Positions 8,264-17,176 of a stretch of DNA of 60,931 nucleotides are shown here, piece after piece. Position 1 is the first letter of the stretch. Each line of letters begins with the position of its first letter. The stretch is from assembly GCA_023473795.1 (NCBI GenBank), contig JAMCYS010000097.1:1-60931 (forward strand), read 5' to 3'. The position numbers and the translations under genes were made by a program. Below the pieces are notes generated by a model. That model was not told where the DNA came from. It searched no databases and worked only from the letters and a program-made list of their open reading frames with translations. Source of the stretch: Chloroflexota bacterium (GTDB lineage: Bacteria > Chloroflexota > UBA6077 > FW602-bin22 > JAMCYS01).

Positions 8264-8317
8264 CTAACCCCTGAATGGGCCTTCGGATAGACGAAAGGCG
8301 GCCTGGATTACGGCCAC
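8264..8317 (+). promoter_or_regulatory. Stress-island element A
   Basis: First of three related elements: CTAACCC..., GAATGGGCCTTCG, GATAGACGA, GGCGGCCTGGATTACGG. It ends ~48 bases before the YggT gene start. It is co-linear with elements B and C except for one inserted G before ATAGACGA. The conservation in non-coding DNA implies a common promoter or operator. Confidence 0.6.
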
Positions 8318-8364
8318 GTTGTCAGTAGTAGCAGTGCTCACTCTCGCGGCTAAGGAGAAAGACA

Positions 8365-8931
8365 ATGACTCAATCAGATGAACCACGCGCGGTCGGGCCC
8401 CAAGAGCCAGTCGTGGTCGTCGAGCGGACCACTCCGCCCGGCGATCCGACACCGGCTGCGGCTGGCCTCGACTACGCAGAGCGCACCGAGCAGGCCACTC
8501 GCAGTACGGCTGGCGTGGAGCAACGAGAGCGCGTTGTTACGGACGCGGCTGGCCTCCAATCCCGCGCGCGGGTCGTCCGCGATGTCGGCGCCGAGCAGCG
8601 GTTGAACCTGCACACGGTTTCTCAGGTGATCTTACTGTTGTTCGGCATCGTCGAGGCGTTGATTGGGCTGCGCGTCATCTTGAAACTCATCGGCGCCAAC
8701 CCTGACAACGAGTTCGCGCGCACCATCTACAATGCCGCCGCGCTCTTCCTGGCACCGTTCTTCGGCCTGGTGGGTAGCCCAGCCGCCGGCGGCATGGTCC
8801 TGGAGGTGCCATCGCTCTTCGCCATGCTCGTCTATGCCCTGCTTGGCTGGTTGCTGATAAGCGTGGTCTGGCCGCTATTTGAGCGACCAACGACTACCAG
8901 CACATCTACCTACGATCGCTACGAGCGCTAG
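8365..8931 (+). CDS. YggT-family membrane protein with long polar N-terminus
   Basis: 188 residues. Residues 1-85 are hydrophilic and rich in Glu, Arg, Thr and Ala. Then come two hydrophobic regions (VILLLFGIVEALIGLRVILKL and FAMLVYALLGWLLISVVW) flanking an AALFLAPFFGLVG re-entrant segment, the YggT-domain layout. The start ATG follows AAGGAG by eight bases. YggT proteins are linked with osmotic shock tolerance and with cell-division/SecA neighbourhoods; their mechanism is unknown. The element at 8264-8317 lies directly upstream. Confidence 0.8.
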   Translation: MTQSDEPRAVGPQEPVVVVERTTPPGDPTPAAAGLDYAERTEQATRSTAGVEQRERVVTDAAGLQSRARVVRDVGAEQRLNLHTVSQVILLLFGIVEALIGLRVILKLIGANPDNEFARTIYNAAALFLAPFFGLVGSPAAGGMVLEVPSLFAMLVYALLGWLLISVVWPLFERPTTTSTSTYDRYER

Positions 8932-9021
8932 CCGCCCGACTGAAGGCAACTCGGTCGTCTTCCTAGCAATAAAGAAGGCGAGGCCCAGTGCTGCCGTTCG
9001 CTCGAGAGAGGAAACTAGATG
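8925..9021 (+). repeat. Diverged duplicated leader, copy 1
   Basis: Begins GCGCTAGCC at the end of the YggT gene and ends GAGAGAGGAAACTAGATG. The same ordered blocks (GCGCTAGCC; GAAxGCAxCTCG; AGAAGGCGA; GCTGCCGTT; GAGAGAGGAAACxAGATG) occur at 10382-10501, which carries about 25 extra bases in the middle. Confidence 0.65.
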
Positions 9022-9114
9022 GCGTCTCTTCTGTCCCCCTCTTCGACCGATCAGCGAAACGCAGCACGTCCACCGGCCATCGCTGCAGTAGGCAGCGAGG
9101 CAGCGAGAAGGTGA
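9019..9114 (+). CDS. Possible 31-codon ORF ahead of sigma factor gene
   Basis: The ATG at the end of the duplicated leader opens a 31-codon frame (MASLLSPSSTDQRNAARPP...) that stops at 9112-9114, ten bases before the sigma-factor start. A GAGAGG site precedes it. GATGGCGTCTCTT resembles GGTGGCGTCTCTT inside the 56-residue gene at 10499-10669, so this may be an internally deleted copy of that gene. It may couple translation to the sigma gene. Coding status is unproven. Confidence 0.3.
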   Translation: MASLLSPSSTDQRNAARPPAIAAVGSEAARR

Positions 9115-9123
9115 TAATCGGAT

Positions 9124-10221
9124 ATGATCGCTCAGGCAGCTAGTCACAGGGACGGCGGCGCACGCGAGGGTCGTGGCAAACTGGTGGTCTTGGCGGCCGG
9201 TCGGGACCCCGAACTGCCGGTGCGGCCCGCAGTGGCAGAGGTTCCCGAACTTACGGAGGCTGAGCTGGCTCTGGCCGATTCCCTCGCCCCTGAGGTGCTC
9301 GCCGAGGCGGGCGATGCAACCGATGACCCAATCTCGGTCTACTTGCGCGAGGTGCGGCCGATACAGCTGCTTACTCCCCAGGAAGAGGCGATGCTCGGCA
9401 AGGCCAGCGCGCTTGGCCTGCAGGCCGAGGCGCGGCAGCCGTCCGGCGAGACCAGCCGAGAGGAGCGCGCGCTAGTCGTGGCCGAGACCGAGCGGGGACG
9501 CTGGGCCCGCCTGCGTCTTATTAGAGCTAACCAGCGGCTGGTAATTAGCATGGCCAGGCACTTCTCGGGGCGCGGCCTGCCTTTTGGCGACCTGATCCAG
9601 GAAGGCAACCTGGGGCTGATGCGGGCGGTCGAGAAGTTCGACTACCGGCGGGGCTTTCGCTTCAGCACGTATGCCAGCTGGTGGGTGCGCCAGGCGATGA
9701 GCAGGGCGATCGCCGATCATTCTCGCAGCGTGCGCCTGCCGGTGCACGTGCTGGAGCAAGCGACACGGGTCCTGCGAGTGGTGGCAAGTTTGGAGCAGAC
9801 AATGGGGCGTCACCCGAAGACGAGCGAGATCGCGCGCGAGCTACGGATCACGCCGGCCAAGGTCGTGGCATCGCAGCGGGCGGTGCAGGATACAGTATCG
9901 CTGGACCTGCCCATGGGCGAGGACGGGAATGCCAGCCTGAGCGACCTCCTCGCCGACGAAGCGGCGCCGGACCCATTCGAGAGGGCGGCGCAGAGCGCCC
10001 TGCGTCACCAGCTGGGAGAAGTCCTGTCAGGCCTGGCCGAGCGCGAGCGGCGCGTCCTGGAACTTCGCTACGGGCTGATCGATGGTACCGACCTCACTCT
10101 GGAGGAGATAGGCTCAGCCGTTGGGGTCACGCGGGAACGGGCGCGGCAGCTCGAGGGGCTGGCGCTGCTGAGGCTGCGTACGCCCGGCAACCTTGACAAG
10201 CTGGCGGATTACCTGCGCTAG
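9124..10221 (+). CDS. RpoD-like (sigma-70 family, group 2) sigma factor
   Basis: 365 residues. Order: variable N-terminus; region 1.2 ([22 protein letters not shown]); region 2 ([59 protein letters not shown]); region 3 ([13 protein letters not shown]); region 4 with its HTH ([19 protein letters not shown]). The N-terminus lacks the long acidic region 1.1 of primary sigma factors and the protein is short, which fits an alternative, stress-type RpoD paralogue. ATG 9124 follows AAGGTG by ten bases. It sits between two transcription units carrying the shared upstream element, so it is a natural candidate for directing that regulon. That link is inference. Confidence 0.9.
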   Translation: MIAQAASHRDGGAREGRGKLVVLAAGRDPELPVRPAVAEVPELTEAELALADSLAPEVLAEAGDATDDPISVYLREVRPIQLLTPQEEAMLGKASALGLQAEARQPSGETSREERALVVAETERGRWARLRLIRANQRLVISMARHFSGRGLPFGDLIQEGNLGLMRAVEKFDYRRGFRFSTYASWWVRQAMSRAIADHSRSVRLPVHVLEQATRVLRVVASLEQTMGRHPKTSEIARELRITPAKVVASQRAVQDTVSLDLPMGEDGNASLSDLLADEAAPDPFERAAQSALRHQLGEVLSGLAERERRVLELRYGLIDGTDLTLEEIGSAVGVTRERARQLEGLALLRLRTPGNLDKLADYLR

Positions 10222-10277
10222 CGCTCGCTGGTTCGGGCTGGACCGGAGGCCCAGGTACTAACCCCTCGCCCCGACAT

Positions 10278-10332
10278 CTAATCCCAGAATAAGCTTTAGA
10301 TAGACGATGGGTGGGCTGGATTGCGGCTATAC
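10278..10332 (+). promoter_or_regulatory. Stress-island element B
   Basis: CTAATCCCAGAATAAGC, TTTAGATAGACGATGG, GGGCTGGATTGCGGCTAT. It follows the sigma gene by ~55 bases and precedes the 56-residue membrane protein/GlsB unit by ~165 bases. It aligns without gaps to element C. Confidence 0.6.
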
Positions 10333-10381
10333 TATGAGTGATACGAGTGCGCACGCGCGTGCCTGGGGAGAATCGCTACAA

Positions 10382-10501
10382 GCGCTAGCCTCCAGGCCGA
10401 AAGCAGCTCGCTGGTCAGCATGGCGAGAAGGCGACGCCGCGCCACCAGCGTCCCGGCGAGCTCCAGCGCTGCCGTTGGCTCGCGAGAGAGGAAACCAGAT
10501 G
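10382..10501 (+). repeat. Diverged duplicated leader, copy 2
   Basis: Counterpart of 8925-9021, ending GAGAGAGGAAACCAGATG at the start codon of the 56-residue protein. The conserved 3' end contains the ribosome site, so both copies deliver the same translation start context. Confidence 0.65.
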
Positions 10502-10669
10502 AGTGCGATCGCCCACGATATGCGCAGGCTGCGGGCAATGGCAGCGTTCTTCACCATAGTCTACCTAACCTACGTTTTCATGTATCTCGCGCCGACGGAT
10601 CGCCTCCGACGCTGGGGAGCGAGGACCTGGTGGCGTCTCTTTCGGCTGGGGCCGGAGTGGCCCACCTAG
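10499..10669 (+). CDS. 56-residue single-pass membrane protein
   Basis: ATG 10499 follows GAGAGG by seven bases; the longer frame from 10307 is upstream leader. Residues 14-31 (AAFFTIVYLTYVFMYLA) form one membrane helix; the tail is Arg/Trp-rich (RLRRWGARTWWRLFRLG), likely lying on the inner face of the membrane. It is 22 bases from the GlsB gene and surely co-transcribed with it. I know no family for it. Confidence 0.65.
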   Translation: MSAIAHDMRRLRAMAAFFTIVYLTYVFMYLAPTDRLRRWGARTWWRLFRLGPEWPT

Positions 10670-10691
10670 GTGGGCCAGAGGAGAGACCGCA

Positions 10692-10997
10692 ATGGACATC
10701 TTCGGCGTTGTCGTGCTGGGGTTCATCGCTGGGTGGCTCGCGAGTAGGCTCATAGACACGGTCGGCTATGGGCTCATCGGCGACATAGCCGTCGGGGTCG
10801 TGGGCTACATTGTGGTCGGCATCCTCGGTGCATACGTCAGCACCTGGCTGGCAAAGCAGCTGCTGGGAATTGACATGGCCGGCTCTATCTTCACCAGCAT
10901 CGTCGTGGCGCTGATCGGCGCGGTCACCCTGATCGTTCTTTTCACGGCTTTGGGGCCAGCCCGGCGTACTCTGGGCCAGATATTTCTGGGCAGGTAG
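10692..10997 (+). CDS. GlsB/YeaQ/YmgE-family membrane protein
   Basis: 101 residues with three hydrophobic helices and glycine-rich turns (GFIAGWLASRLI; IAVGVVGYIVVGILGAYV; SIVVALIGAVTLIVLFTAL), the transglycosylase-associated protein pattern. The usual family length is ~80-90. A GAGGAGAGA ribosome site precedes the ATG. Family members are stress-induced small inner-membrane proteins of unknown mechanism, here in keeping with the neighbouring YggT and CsbD genes. Confidence 0.85.
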   Translation: MDIFGVVVLGFIAGWLASRLIDTVGYGLIGDIAVGVVGYIVVGILGAYVSTWLAKQLLGIDMAGSIFTSIVVALIGAVTLIVLFTALGPARRTLGQIFLGR

Positions 10998-11348
10998 CAC
11001 GACCGGGGAGGTCGGCACAGCATTAAAGCGGGCGACTATTGGATTCCGGGGCATTTGGGCGCGAGGCTTGCCACTGGGAAGTCGAGGCCAACGGCAACTG
11101 GAGCCTCAGGCCGCGGTAGGCCACCAGGCACCTTCACCGGCGGTGAAAAGCAAGGCCGGGGGGAGAGATAATGTTGCCGCAAACGCCACACCTGCTTCTT
11201 CCCTCGCCTGCGCTCTCAAAGCCGGCGGGGGTGCGTCTGCCAGCCGTATAGGTGCTCCTACTACCGCCAGCGGGATATTCGCTGGCACTGGCTGCCCCCG
11301 CTCAAGCGCGTCTGCTTTCTGATCACCTAGTCACAGCGGAGAGGGAGA
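10998..11348 (+). other. Intergenic, no gene seen
   Basis: About 350 bases between the GlsB and P-type ATPase genes. Small frames lack ribosome sites and motifs. No copy of the stress-island element and no clear terminator or TATAAT box was found; the ATPase promoter must lie here unless it is read through. Confidence 0.4.
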
Positions 11349-13877
11349 TTGAGCGAGAACCGCCGGGCCGAGGGGCCCACCGGTGCTTTCTGGAGCTATC
11401 CAGCTGGCAATCTGTTCGAGCAGATTGGGGCGTCGCCGCAGGGTTTGTCGGGCCGTGAGGCCGGCCAGCGCTTGGTGCGTTACGGGCCCAACCTTCTGAA
11501 ACCCCGCCGCAAGACGGCGACGCTTGCCCTCTTGCTCTCCCAGTTCAGCAGCCCCATCGTCCTGATCCTTATCTTCGCCGCCGGCCTCGCCTTCTACGTG
11601 GAGGACCACACCGACACCATTATTATCCTGGCCATCGTCATCGCCAGCGGACTGCTCGGGTTCTGGCAGGAACGTGGGGCAGCCAGCGCCGTCGACAAGC
11701 TGCTCGCCATGGTGCACATTCGCGTGACCGCGCTGCGCGACGGCACAGCCGCGGAGATTCCCGTGGAAGAGCTGGTGCCCGGCGACGTCGTTTTGCTTTC
11801 CGCTGGCCGAGGCGTGCCGGGCGACTGCCTGATTCTGGAGTCCCAGGACCTGTTTGCCGACGAGGCGACGCTTACTGGCGAAACCTATCCGGTTGAGAAA
11901 ACCCCCGGCGTGCTGCCGTCAGAAACCGCCCTGGCGCAGCGCACGAACGCGCTGTTTGCCGGCACCCACGTCGTCAGCGGCACGGCCACGGTTCTGGTGG
12001 TGCGAACGGGCGCCGGCACCGAGTTCGGCAAGATCTCCGAGCGGCTGCGACTTGGGCCGCCGGAAACCGAGTTCGAGCGTGGGGTACGGCGATTCGGCTA
12101 CCTGCTGGCCGAAGTTACCGGGGTCCTGGTGCTTGTCGTCTTCGCCATCAACGTCTTTCTGGCGCGCCCTGTGTTGGATTCCTTCCTCTTCTCCCTGGCG
12201 CTGGCCGTGGGGCTAACCCCGCAACTGTTGCCGGCGATCATCAGCATCAACCTCGCCCACGGTGCCAAGCGGATGGCTGCGGCCAAGGTAATCGTGAAGC
12301 GCCTGGCGGCGATCGAGAACTTCGGCAGCATGAACGTACTGTGCTCCGACAAGACGGGGACGCTCACAGAGGGCATGGTGCACCTACACTCGGCGTTGGA
12401 CGTGGCAGGGCAAGAGAGCGAGAAGGTGCTCTTCTATGCCTACCTCAACGCCGCTTACGAGAAGGGCTTCGCCAACCCCATCGACGAAGCGATCCGCAGC
12501 TACCGCCAGATTGACCTGAGCGCTTACCAGAAGTTGGACGAGATACCGTACGACTTTCTGAGGAAGCGGCTCAGCATTCTGGTCGCGATAGAAGGCCGGC
12601 GCAGGCTCATCAGCAAAGGGGCCGTAGACAACGTACTTGCCGTCTGCTCTGTCGCCGAGACCGCCGACGGTCAGCGAGTGGGGCTGGGCACGGTGCAGGC
12701 ACAGCTGCGGGCGCGTTTCCAGGAACTTGGCGCACAGGGGTTTCGCACCCTCGGGGTCGCCTATCGCGACCTGGAGGGAGAGACCCCGATCACCAGGTCC
12801 GACGAGGTCGAAATGACTTTTCTCGGCTTCCTGGTCCTGGCCGATCCACCCAAGGCCGAAATCGCTGCGACGGTAAAACTGCTCAACGACCTGGGCATCT
12901 CGCTGAAGATCATCACCGGGGATAACCGGGTGGTGGCCGCCAGCGTCGGCACGCAATTGCGCCTGGAGCGGCCCCGGGTCCTCACCGGGCCGGAACTGCA
13001 CCAAATGAGCGACGCGGCCCTCCAGCAGCGGGCCGGCGGGACCGATATCTTCGCCGAGGTGGAGCCGAACCAGAAGGAGCGCATCATTCTGGCGCTCAAG
13101 AAGGCCGGCCACGTGGTCGGTTACCTGGGTGACGGCATCAACGACGCCCCGGCGCTACACGCTGCCGATGTCGGCATCTCCGTCGACAATGCCGCGGACG
13201 TCGCGAAGGAAGCCGCGGACTTCGTGCTTCTGGAGAAGGATCTGGGAGTGCTGGTCCAGGGTGTAAGGGAAGGGCGGGCGACCTTCGCTAATACCCTCAA
13301 GTACGTGTTCATGGCCACCAGCGCCAACTTCGGCAACATGTTCAGTATGGCCGGCGCTTCGCTGCTCCTTCCCTTCCTGCCGCTTCTGCCCAAGCAGATA
13401 CTGCTCACCAACCTGCTGACCGACTTTCCCGAGATGACCATCGCCACCGACAACGTGGACGTCGAGATGGTGCAAGGGCCACGACGGTGGGACATCCGGT
13501 TCATCCGCAACTTCATGATGACCTTCGGGCTGGTCAGCTCGGTATTCGACTACCTCACTTTCGGCGTCCTCCTGTTCCTGGCCCGGGCCAGCACCGCGCA
13601 GTTCCGAACGGGTTGGTTCGTCGAGTCGGTGGTTTCCGCCTCCCTCATCGTCTTAGTCATCAGAACGCGGCGGCCGCCCTTCCGCAGCAGGCCTAGCAGG
13701 CAGTTGCTGGTAGCCACGCTGCTGGTCGTGGGAGCCACTGTAGCCCTACCCTATAGCCCGATTGCCGGCTACCTGGGCTTCGAGCCACTGCCGGCTTCCG
13801 TACTGGCCCTGATCGCGGTCGTCGTGGTGCTCTACATCGCTACGGCGGAGGCGGCAAAGCGCTATTTCTATCGCTAG
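11349..13877 (+). CDS. MgtA-like cation-transporting P-type ATPase (P3B)
   Basis: 842 residues, close to the ~850-900 of MgtA/MgtB. Cytoplasmic N-terminus (GLSGREAGQRLVRYGPNLL); actuator motif TGET (ATLTGETYPVEK); M4 motif LTPQLLPAII; phosphorylation site SDKTGTLT; nucleotide-domain KRLSILVA; hinge GDGINDAPAL; M6 region LLTNLLTDFPEMTIATDNVD, which is typical of Mg2+-importing ATPases. Around ten membrane helices are visible. The start is TTG at 11349 behind GGAGAGG. Likely role: Mg2+ uptake or another divalent cation, at the inner membrane; specificity is inferred from family. The FtsH gene follows by 69 bases, so membrane protein quality control may be co-expressed. Confidence 0.9.
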   Translation: MSENRRAEGPTGAFWSYPAGNLFEQIGASPQGLSGREAGQRLVRYGPNLLKPRRKTATLALLLSQFSSPIVLILIFAAGLAFYVEDHTDTIIILAIVIASGLLGFWQERGAASAVDKLLAMVHIRVTALRDGTAAEIPVEELVPGDVVLLSAGRGVPGDCLILESQDLFADEATLTGETYPVEKTPGVLPSETALAQRTNALFAGTHVVSGTATVLVVRTGAGTEFGKISERLRLGPPETEFERGVRRFGYLLAEVTGVLVLVVFAINVFLARPVLDSFLFSLALAVGLTPQLLPAIISINLAHGAKRMAAAKVIVKRLAAIENFGSMNVLCSDKTGTLTEGMVHLHSALDVAGQESEKVLFYAYLNAAYEKGFANPIDEAIRSYRQIDLSAYQKLDEIPYDFLRKRLSILVAIEGRRRLISKGAVDNVLAVCSVAETADGQRVGLGTVQAQLRARFQELGAQGFRTLGVAYRDLEGETPITRSDEVEMTFLGFLVLADPPKAEIAATVKLLNDLGISLKIITGDNRVVAASVGTQLRLERPRVLTGPELHQMSDAALQQRAGGTDIFAEVEPNQKERIILALKKAGHVVGYLGDGINDAPALHAADVGISVDNAADVAKEAADFVLLEKDLGVLVQGVREGRATFANTLKYVFMATSANFGNMFSMAGASLLLPFLPLLPKQILLTNLLTDFPEMTIATDNVDVEMVQGPRRWDIRFIRNFMMTFGLVSSVFDYLTFGVLLFLARASTAQFRTGWFVESVVSASLIVLVIRTRRPPFRSRPSRQLLVATLLVVGATVALPYSPIAGYLGFEPLPASVLALIAVVVVLYIATAEAAKRYFYR

Positions 13878-13946
13878 GCGAGGCCTAGCATATAGTTGGT
13901 GGTCCCACTGAAGCCACCCACGTGTGGCAAGGAGTTAGGTGAAGCA

Positions 13947-15977
13947 ATGAGTATGCCTACTAGGCCCTCCGATAGTCCCACCAGACGCAACGCGGGCGAC
14001 AAACCGACAGCACCCCCGCCCCGACCTCTTGTGCGGCGGCTGTGGTGGTTGGCAATGGCGGTGCTTCTGGCGTGGAATCTCTACGCCTTCTTCGCCCCGA
14101 AGGCGCCGCCCGCGGTGGCCCTCTCGTACACCGCCTTCCTGGGACAGGTCCGTGCCGACAATGTGGCCAGCGTGACTTTGGCAGGGCAGAACGCCGACGG
14201 CGTCTTCAAGAACGCGATTGTACAACCACCGGACGTCGGGGCAAGCGCGCCCACGGCCGCCCCGACGGCGGCGCAACCTTCGGCGGCGAGCGCAACTCCC
14301 GCCACTTTCACCAGGTTTACGACGGTCATGCCGGTCACCGGTGACGTTCAACTTCTTCCCCTGCTCGAGCAGCACGGCGTCAGCGTAACGGTCAAGGACA
14401 CCACCGGAGGGTCGTGGTTCTTGGACCTGGCGACCAGCTTGCTGCCGGTGGCGCTGCTCGTGGGGATGCTGTTCTTCATGGGCCGCCAGAGCCAGCGCGG
14501 CACCCAGTCGCTCTTTGGCTTCGGCGGGAGCAAGGCGCGCGTCTACGATCAGGAGAAACCAGGGATCACCTTCGCCGACGTGGCGGGCCAGGTGGAGGCA
14601 AAGGCGGAACTCCTAGAAGTAGTCGACTTCCTGAAACGACCGCAGCGCTACCGGCACCTGGGCGCGCGCTTGCCGAGAGGCGTGCTGTTGATCGGCCCTC
14701 CCGGGACGGGCAAGACCCTTCTGGCCAGGGCTGTCGCGGGCGAGGCTGGCGTGCCCTTCTTCAGCATCTCGGCCTCAGAGTTTGTCGAGATGTTCGTCGG
14801 CGTCGGCGCCAGTCGGGTACGGGACCTCTTCACCAAGGCGAAGGCCGCCGCTCCCGCCATCGTGTTCGTGGACGAGATCGACGCCGTCGGCCGCCAGCGG
14901 GGCACTGGGATGGGCGGCGGTAACGACGAGCGAGAACAGACCCTCAACCAGTTGCTGGTTGAGCTGGACGGGTTCGACGACCAGACCAGCGTCATCGTGA
15001 TAGCGGCCACGAATCGTCCAGACGTGCTGGACCCGGCGCTGCTGCGACCCGGCCGTTTCGACCGCGAAGTGACGGTAGGCCTGCCGGACCGCGCCGGGCG
15101 CCAGGCGATTCTGGTGATCCACACTCGCCCCTTGCGTCTCAGCCCCGGCGTCGATCTGGAGTTGCTGGCGCGGCGCACGCCTGGCTTCTCGGGGGCCGAC
15201 CTGGCCAACCTGGCCAACGAGGCGGCTCTGGCAGCTGCCCGGCGCGGCGAGACCGACGAGGTCGACGTAAGGGATTTCGACGAGGCTATGGACAAGATCG
15301 TTCTGGGAACCCGACAGGCCGGCCTACAGGACGAAGGCGAACGGCGGTTGGTGGCCTACCACGAGGGCGGCCACGCTCTGGTGGCCAGGCTGACCCCCGG
15401 GGCGGACCCGGTGAGCAAGATCACCATCATTCCCCACGGTCGTGCGCTGGGGATCACCGAGCAGTTCTCCGAGGAGGACCGGCGCAACTACTCTCGTGCT
15501 TACCTGGTTGGTCGCCTGACTATCTTGCTCGGCGGGCGCGCTGCCGAGGAGGTGGTGTTCAGCGACCCTACCACAGGCGCGGAGAGTGACTTGAAACAGG
15601 CTACTGGCCTGGCCCGACGAATGGTGGGGCTGTGGGGCATGAGCGACGAGCTGGGCGCCATATGGTACGGGGTGGGAGAGACCCATCCCTTCCTGGGGCG
15701 GGAGATGGGAGCGCCCAAAGAGTACGCCGAAGCGACGGCCGCGGAACTAGACGTGGCCGTTCGGAAGCTGGTGGAGAGGGCTCATCAGCAGGCTCTAGAA
15801 GTTCTGCAAACGCGCCGGGCCTGCCTGGACGCCCTGGCGGCCGAGCTGCTGCTCCACGAATCGTTGGATGGGTCGCAACTCGACGCCTTGCTGGCGGCGG
15901 ACAGGGCCTGCGCGCTGAGCAGGGATGGCCAGGGAGAGACCGCTGCCCTGGCGGCCTACGACGAGAGGCGCCAATGA
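13947..15977 (+). CDS. ftsH: ATP-dependent zinc metalloprotease FtsH
   Basis: 676 residues from ATG 13947, chosen because AAGGAG lies 12 bases upstream; a GTG at 13896 would add 17 residues. N-terminal helix ([18 protein letters not shown]), a periplasmic domain with an Ala/Pro/Thr-rich insert ([16 protein letters not shown]), and a second helix ([15 protein letters not shown]). AAA domain: Walker [13 protein letters not shown], Walker B IVFVDEID, second region of homology [19 protein letters not shown]. Protease domain: YHEGGHALV (HExxH with Gly in place of the usual Ala) and a downstream [14 protein letters not shown] carrying the third metal ligand. Membrane-anchored quality-control protease acting on misfolded membrane proteins and regulators. 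Confidence 0.95.
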   Translation: MSMPTRPSDSPTRRNAGDKPTAPPPRPLVRRLWWLAMAVLLAWNLYAFFAPKAPPAVALSYTAFLGQVRADNVASVTLAGQNADGVFKNAIVQPPDVGASAPTAAPTAAQPSAASATPATFTRFTTVMPVTGDVQLLPLLEQHGVSVTVKDTTGGSWFLDLATSLLPVALLVGMLFFMGRQSQRGTQSLFGFGGSKARVYDQEKPGITFADVAGQVEAKAELLEVVDFLKRPQRYRHLGARLPRGVLLIGPPGTGKTLLARAVAGEAGVPFFSISASEFVEMFVGVGASRVRDLFTKAKAAAPAIVFVDEIDAVGRQRGTGMGGGNDEREQTLNQLLVELDGFDDQTSVIVIAATNRPDVLDPALLRPGRFDREVTVGLPDRAGRQAILVIHTRPLRLSPGVDLELLARRTPGFSGADLANLANEAALAAARRGETDEVDVRDFDEAMDKIVLGTRQAGLQDEGERRLVAYHEGGHALVARLTPGADPVSKITIIPHGRALGITEQFSEEDRRNYSRAYLVGRLTILLGGRAAEEVVFSDPTTGAESDLKQATGLARRMVGLWGMSDELGAIWYGVGETHPFLGREMGAPKEYAEATAAELDVAVRKLVERAHQQALEVLQTRRACLDALAAELLLHESLDGSQLDALLAADRACALSRDGQGETAALAAYDERRQ

Positions 15978-16010
15978 TACGCCTTTTGCAGCGTACCTCA
16001 GGGCCCGAAT

Positions 16011-16063
16011 CTAACCCTTGAATAAGCCTTCGATAGACGATGGCCGGCCGGGGTTAGGGCTAC
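16011..16063 (+). promoter_or_regulatory. Stress-island element C
   Basis: CTAACCCTTGAATAAGCC, TTCGATAGACGATGG, GGGGTTAGGGCTAC. It precedes the 62-residue protein and bL25 genes by ~37 bases. It is the best match to the consensus of the three elements. Confidence 0.6.
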
Positions 16064-16099
16064 GCTTGCAGATGGAGAAGTGTTCTTAAGGCAATACGC

Positions 16100-16288
16100 G
16101 TGAGCAAGAAAGCCGTTCGCATCAACGTGACGAATGAGCAGTCCGGCAGGCTCCTGCAGGACGTGTTCAGCAACGTGCGTTTGTCAGGGCCGGAGCGGCG
16201 ACTGGCGGTCAGGAAGGAGTTGCCACTCCCCGCAGACGGCAGCCGCGTCGATCTGTACTGCCAGGGGAAGTTCGTGGGGGCGGTGTAG
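16100..16288 (+). CDS. 62-residue basic hypothetical protein
   Basis: Starts at GTG (MSKKAVRINVTNEQSGRLLQ) and ends SRVDLYCQGKFVGAV. Small, Arg/Val-rich, probably a compact beta or alpha/beta domain; no membrane helix. It lies eight bases upstream of the bL25 frame's first ATG and shares element C with it, so the two are probably one stress-induced transcript. I know no family. Confidence 0.55.
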   Translation: MSKKAVRINVTNEQSGRLLQDVFSNVRLSGPERRLAVRKELPLPADGSRVDLYCQGKFVGAV

Positions 16289-16311
16289 CGATTTCTATGG
16301 AGGGGAAGGAT

Positions 16312-16941
16312 ATGAGAGAACAACGGGAGCTGACGGTAGAAGAGAGAATCGTGTCGGCGCCACAAATGCGCCGGCTGCGCCACGAGGGAATAGTGCCGGC
16401 GAACATCTACGGGCAGAGTCAGCCGTCGCTGGCACTGCAGGTGGACGGTATCGTTCTGCAGAGACTGCTGGCCCGCGGTGGAAGCAACGTCATCCAGTTG
16501 AAGGTGGGTGACAAGCCCGCGGTCCAAGCGTTGATCAAGAAGGTGCAACGCGATCCCGTCAGCGGCAAGACGATTCACGTGGACTTCTTGCGGGTCGCGG
16601 CCAGCGAGAAGATGAAGGCCCGCGTCCAGCTCCACTTCTTCAATGAGGCGAGGACAGGCGGCGGGGGTCAAGGTATCGTATCCCGACCACTGAACGAAGT
16701 AATGGTCGAGTGTTTGCCAGCCGCTCTCCCGGCGAACATCCAGGTGGATCTATCTACGCTGCGGGAGATAGGATCGGCGATCCGCGTAGGCGATCTGGTC
16801 GTAGGCCCTGGAGTGACTGTCACAACCGATCACAACGAGCTGGTAGCGGCCCTGCATCAGCAGGTTCGTGGCGAGAAGGCGGAAGGCGTGGAAGGGAAGG
16901 TGGAAGCCGTGGCGGCCGCGCCAGCGCCCCTGGGAACCTGA
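16312..16941 (+). CDS. rplY: Ribosomal protein bL25 / general stress protein Ctc
   Basis: 209 residues from ATG 16312, behind GGAGGGGAAGG; an ATG at 16297 lies inside the ribosome-site region and is less likely. The N-terminal 5S rRNA-binding domain shows RRLRHEGIVPANIYGQ and VDGIVLQRLL; then the C-terminal TL5/Ctc beta domain (VQRDPVSGKTIHVDFLRV, ARVQLHFFNE, RPLNEVMVECLPAALP, VTVTTDHNELVA). It ends in an Ala/Glu-rich tail. bL25 binds 5S rRNA at the central protuberance. In Bacillus the homologue Ctc is sigma-B dependent, in line with the stress element upstream. Confidence 0.92.
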   Translation: MREQRELTVEERIVSAPQMRRLRHEGIVPANIYGQSQPSLALQVDGIVLQRLLARGGSNVIQLKVGDKPAVQALIKKVQRDPVSGKTIHVDFLRVAASEKMKARVQLHFFNEARTGGGGQGIVSRPLNEVMVECLPAALPANIQVDLSTLREIGSAIRVGDLVVGPGVTVTTDHNELVAALHQQVRGEKAEGVEGKVEAVAAAPAPLGT

Positions 16942-17025
16942 GTCGCCGAGCATCAGCAGACTGCCTGACCGAATCGACCGGCACTGCCGTTGCCCTGTTC
17001 GGCACGGTCATTGTAGCGCTGGTAA

Positions 17026-17047
17026 GGGCTCGCCCCGGGGCGAGCCC
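17026..17047 (+). terminator. Perfect hairpin downstream of bL25
   Basis: GGGCTCGCC-CCGG-GGCGAGCCC, a nine-bp stem with tetraloop, 85 bases past the bL25 stop. No U-tract follows, so termination may be weak or Rho-assisted. Confidence 0.5.
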
Positions 17048-17176
17048 GACAGGGCTGGCGACTCTAGGATCCGCCGTTCTATCTAGGGCTCACGCCCACG
17101 AGTCCTCATCGGGGAGAGACGCGTAGGTTCGAGCTGCGTCGCGGCTCGGCACTTGCGCACCAGGCCACCACCGGCA

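Noticed and set aside
11068-11322. 84-codon plus-strand frame between GlsB and ATPase genes
   Set aside because: No ribosome site, low-complexity Ala/Gly/Ser composition, no conserved motif.
16297-16299. ATG 16297 as bL25 start
   Set aside because: It lies inside the GGAGGGGAAGG ribosome-site region; ATG 16312 is correctly spaced.
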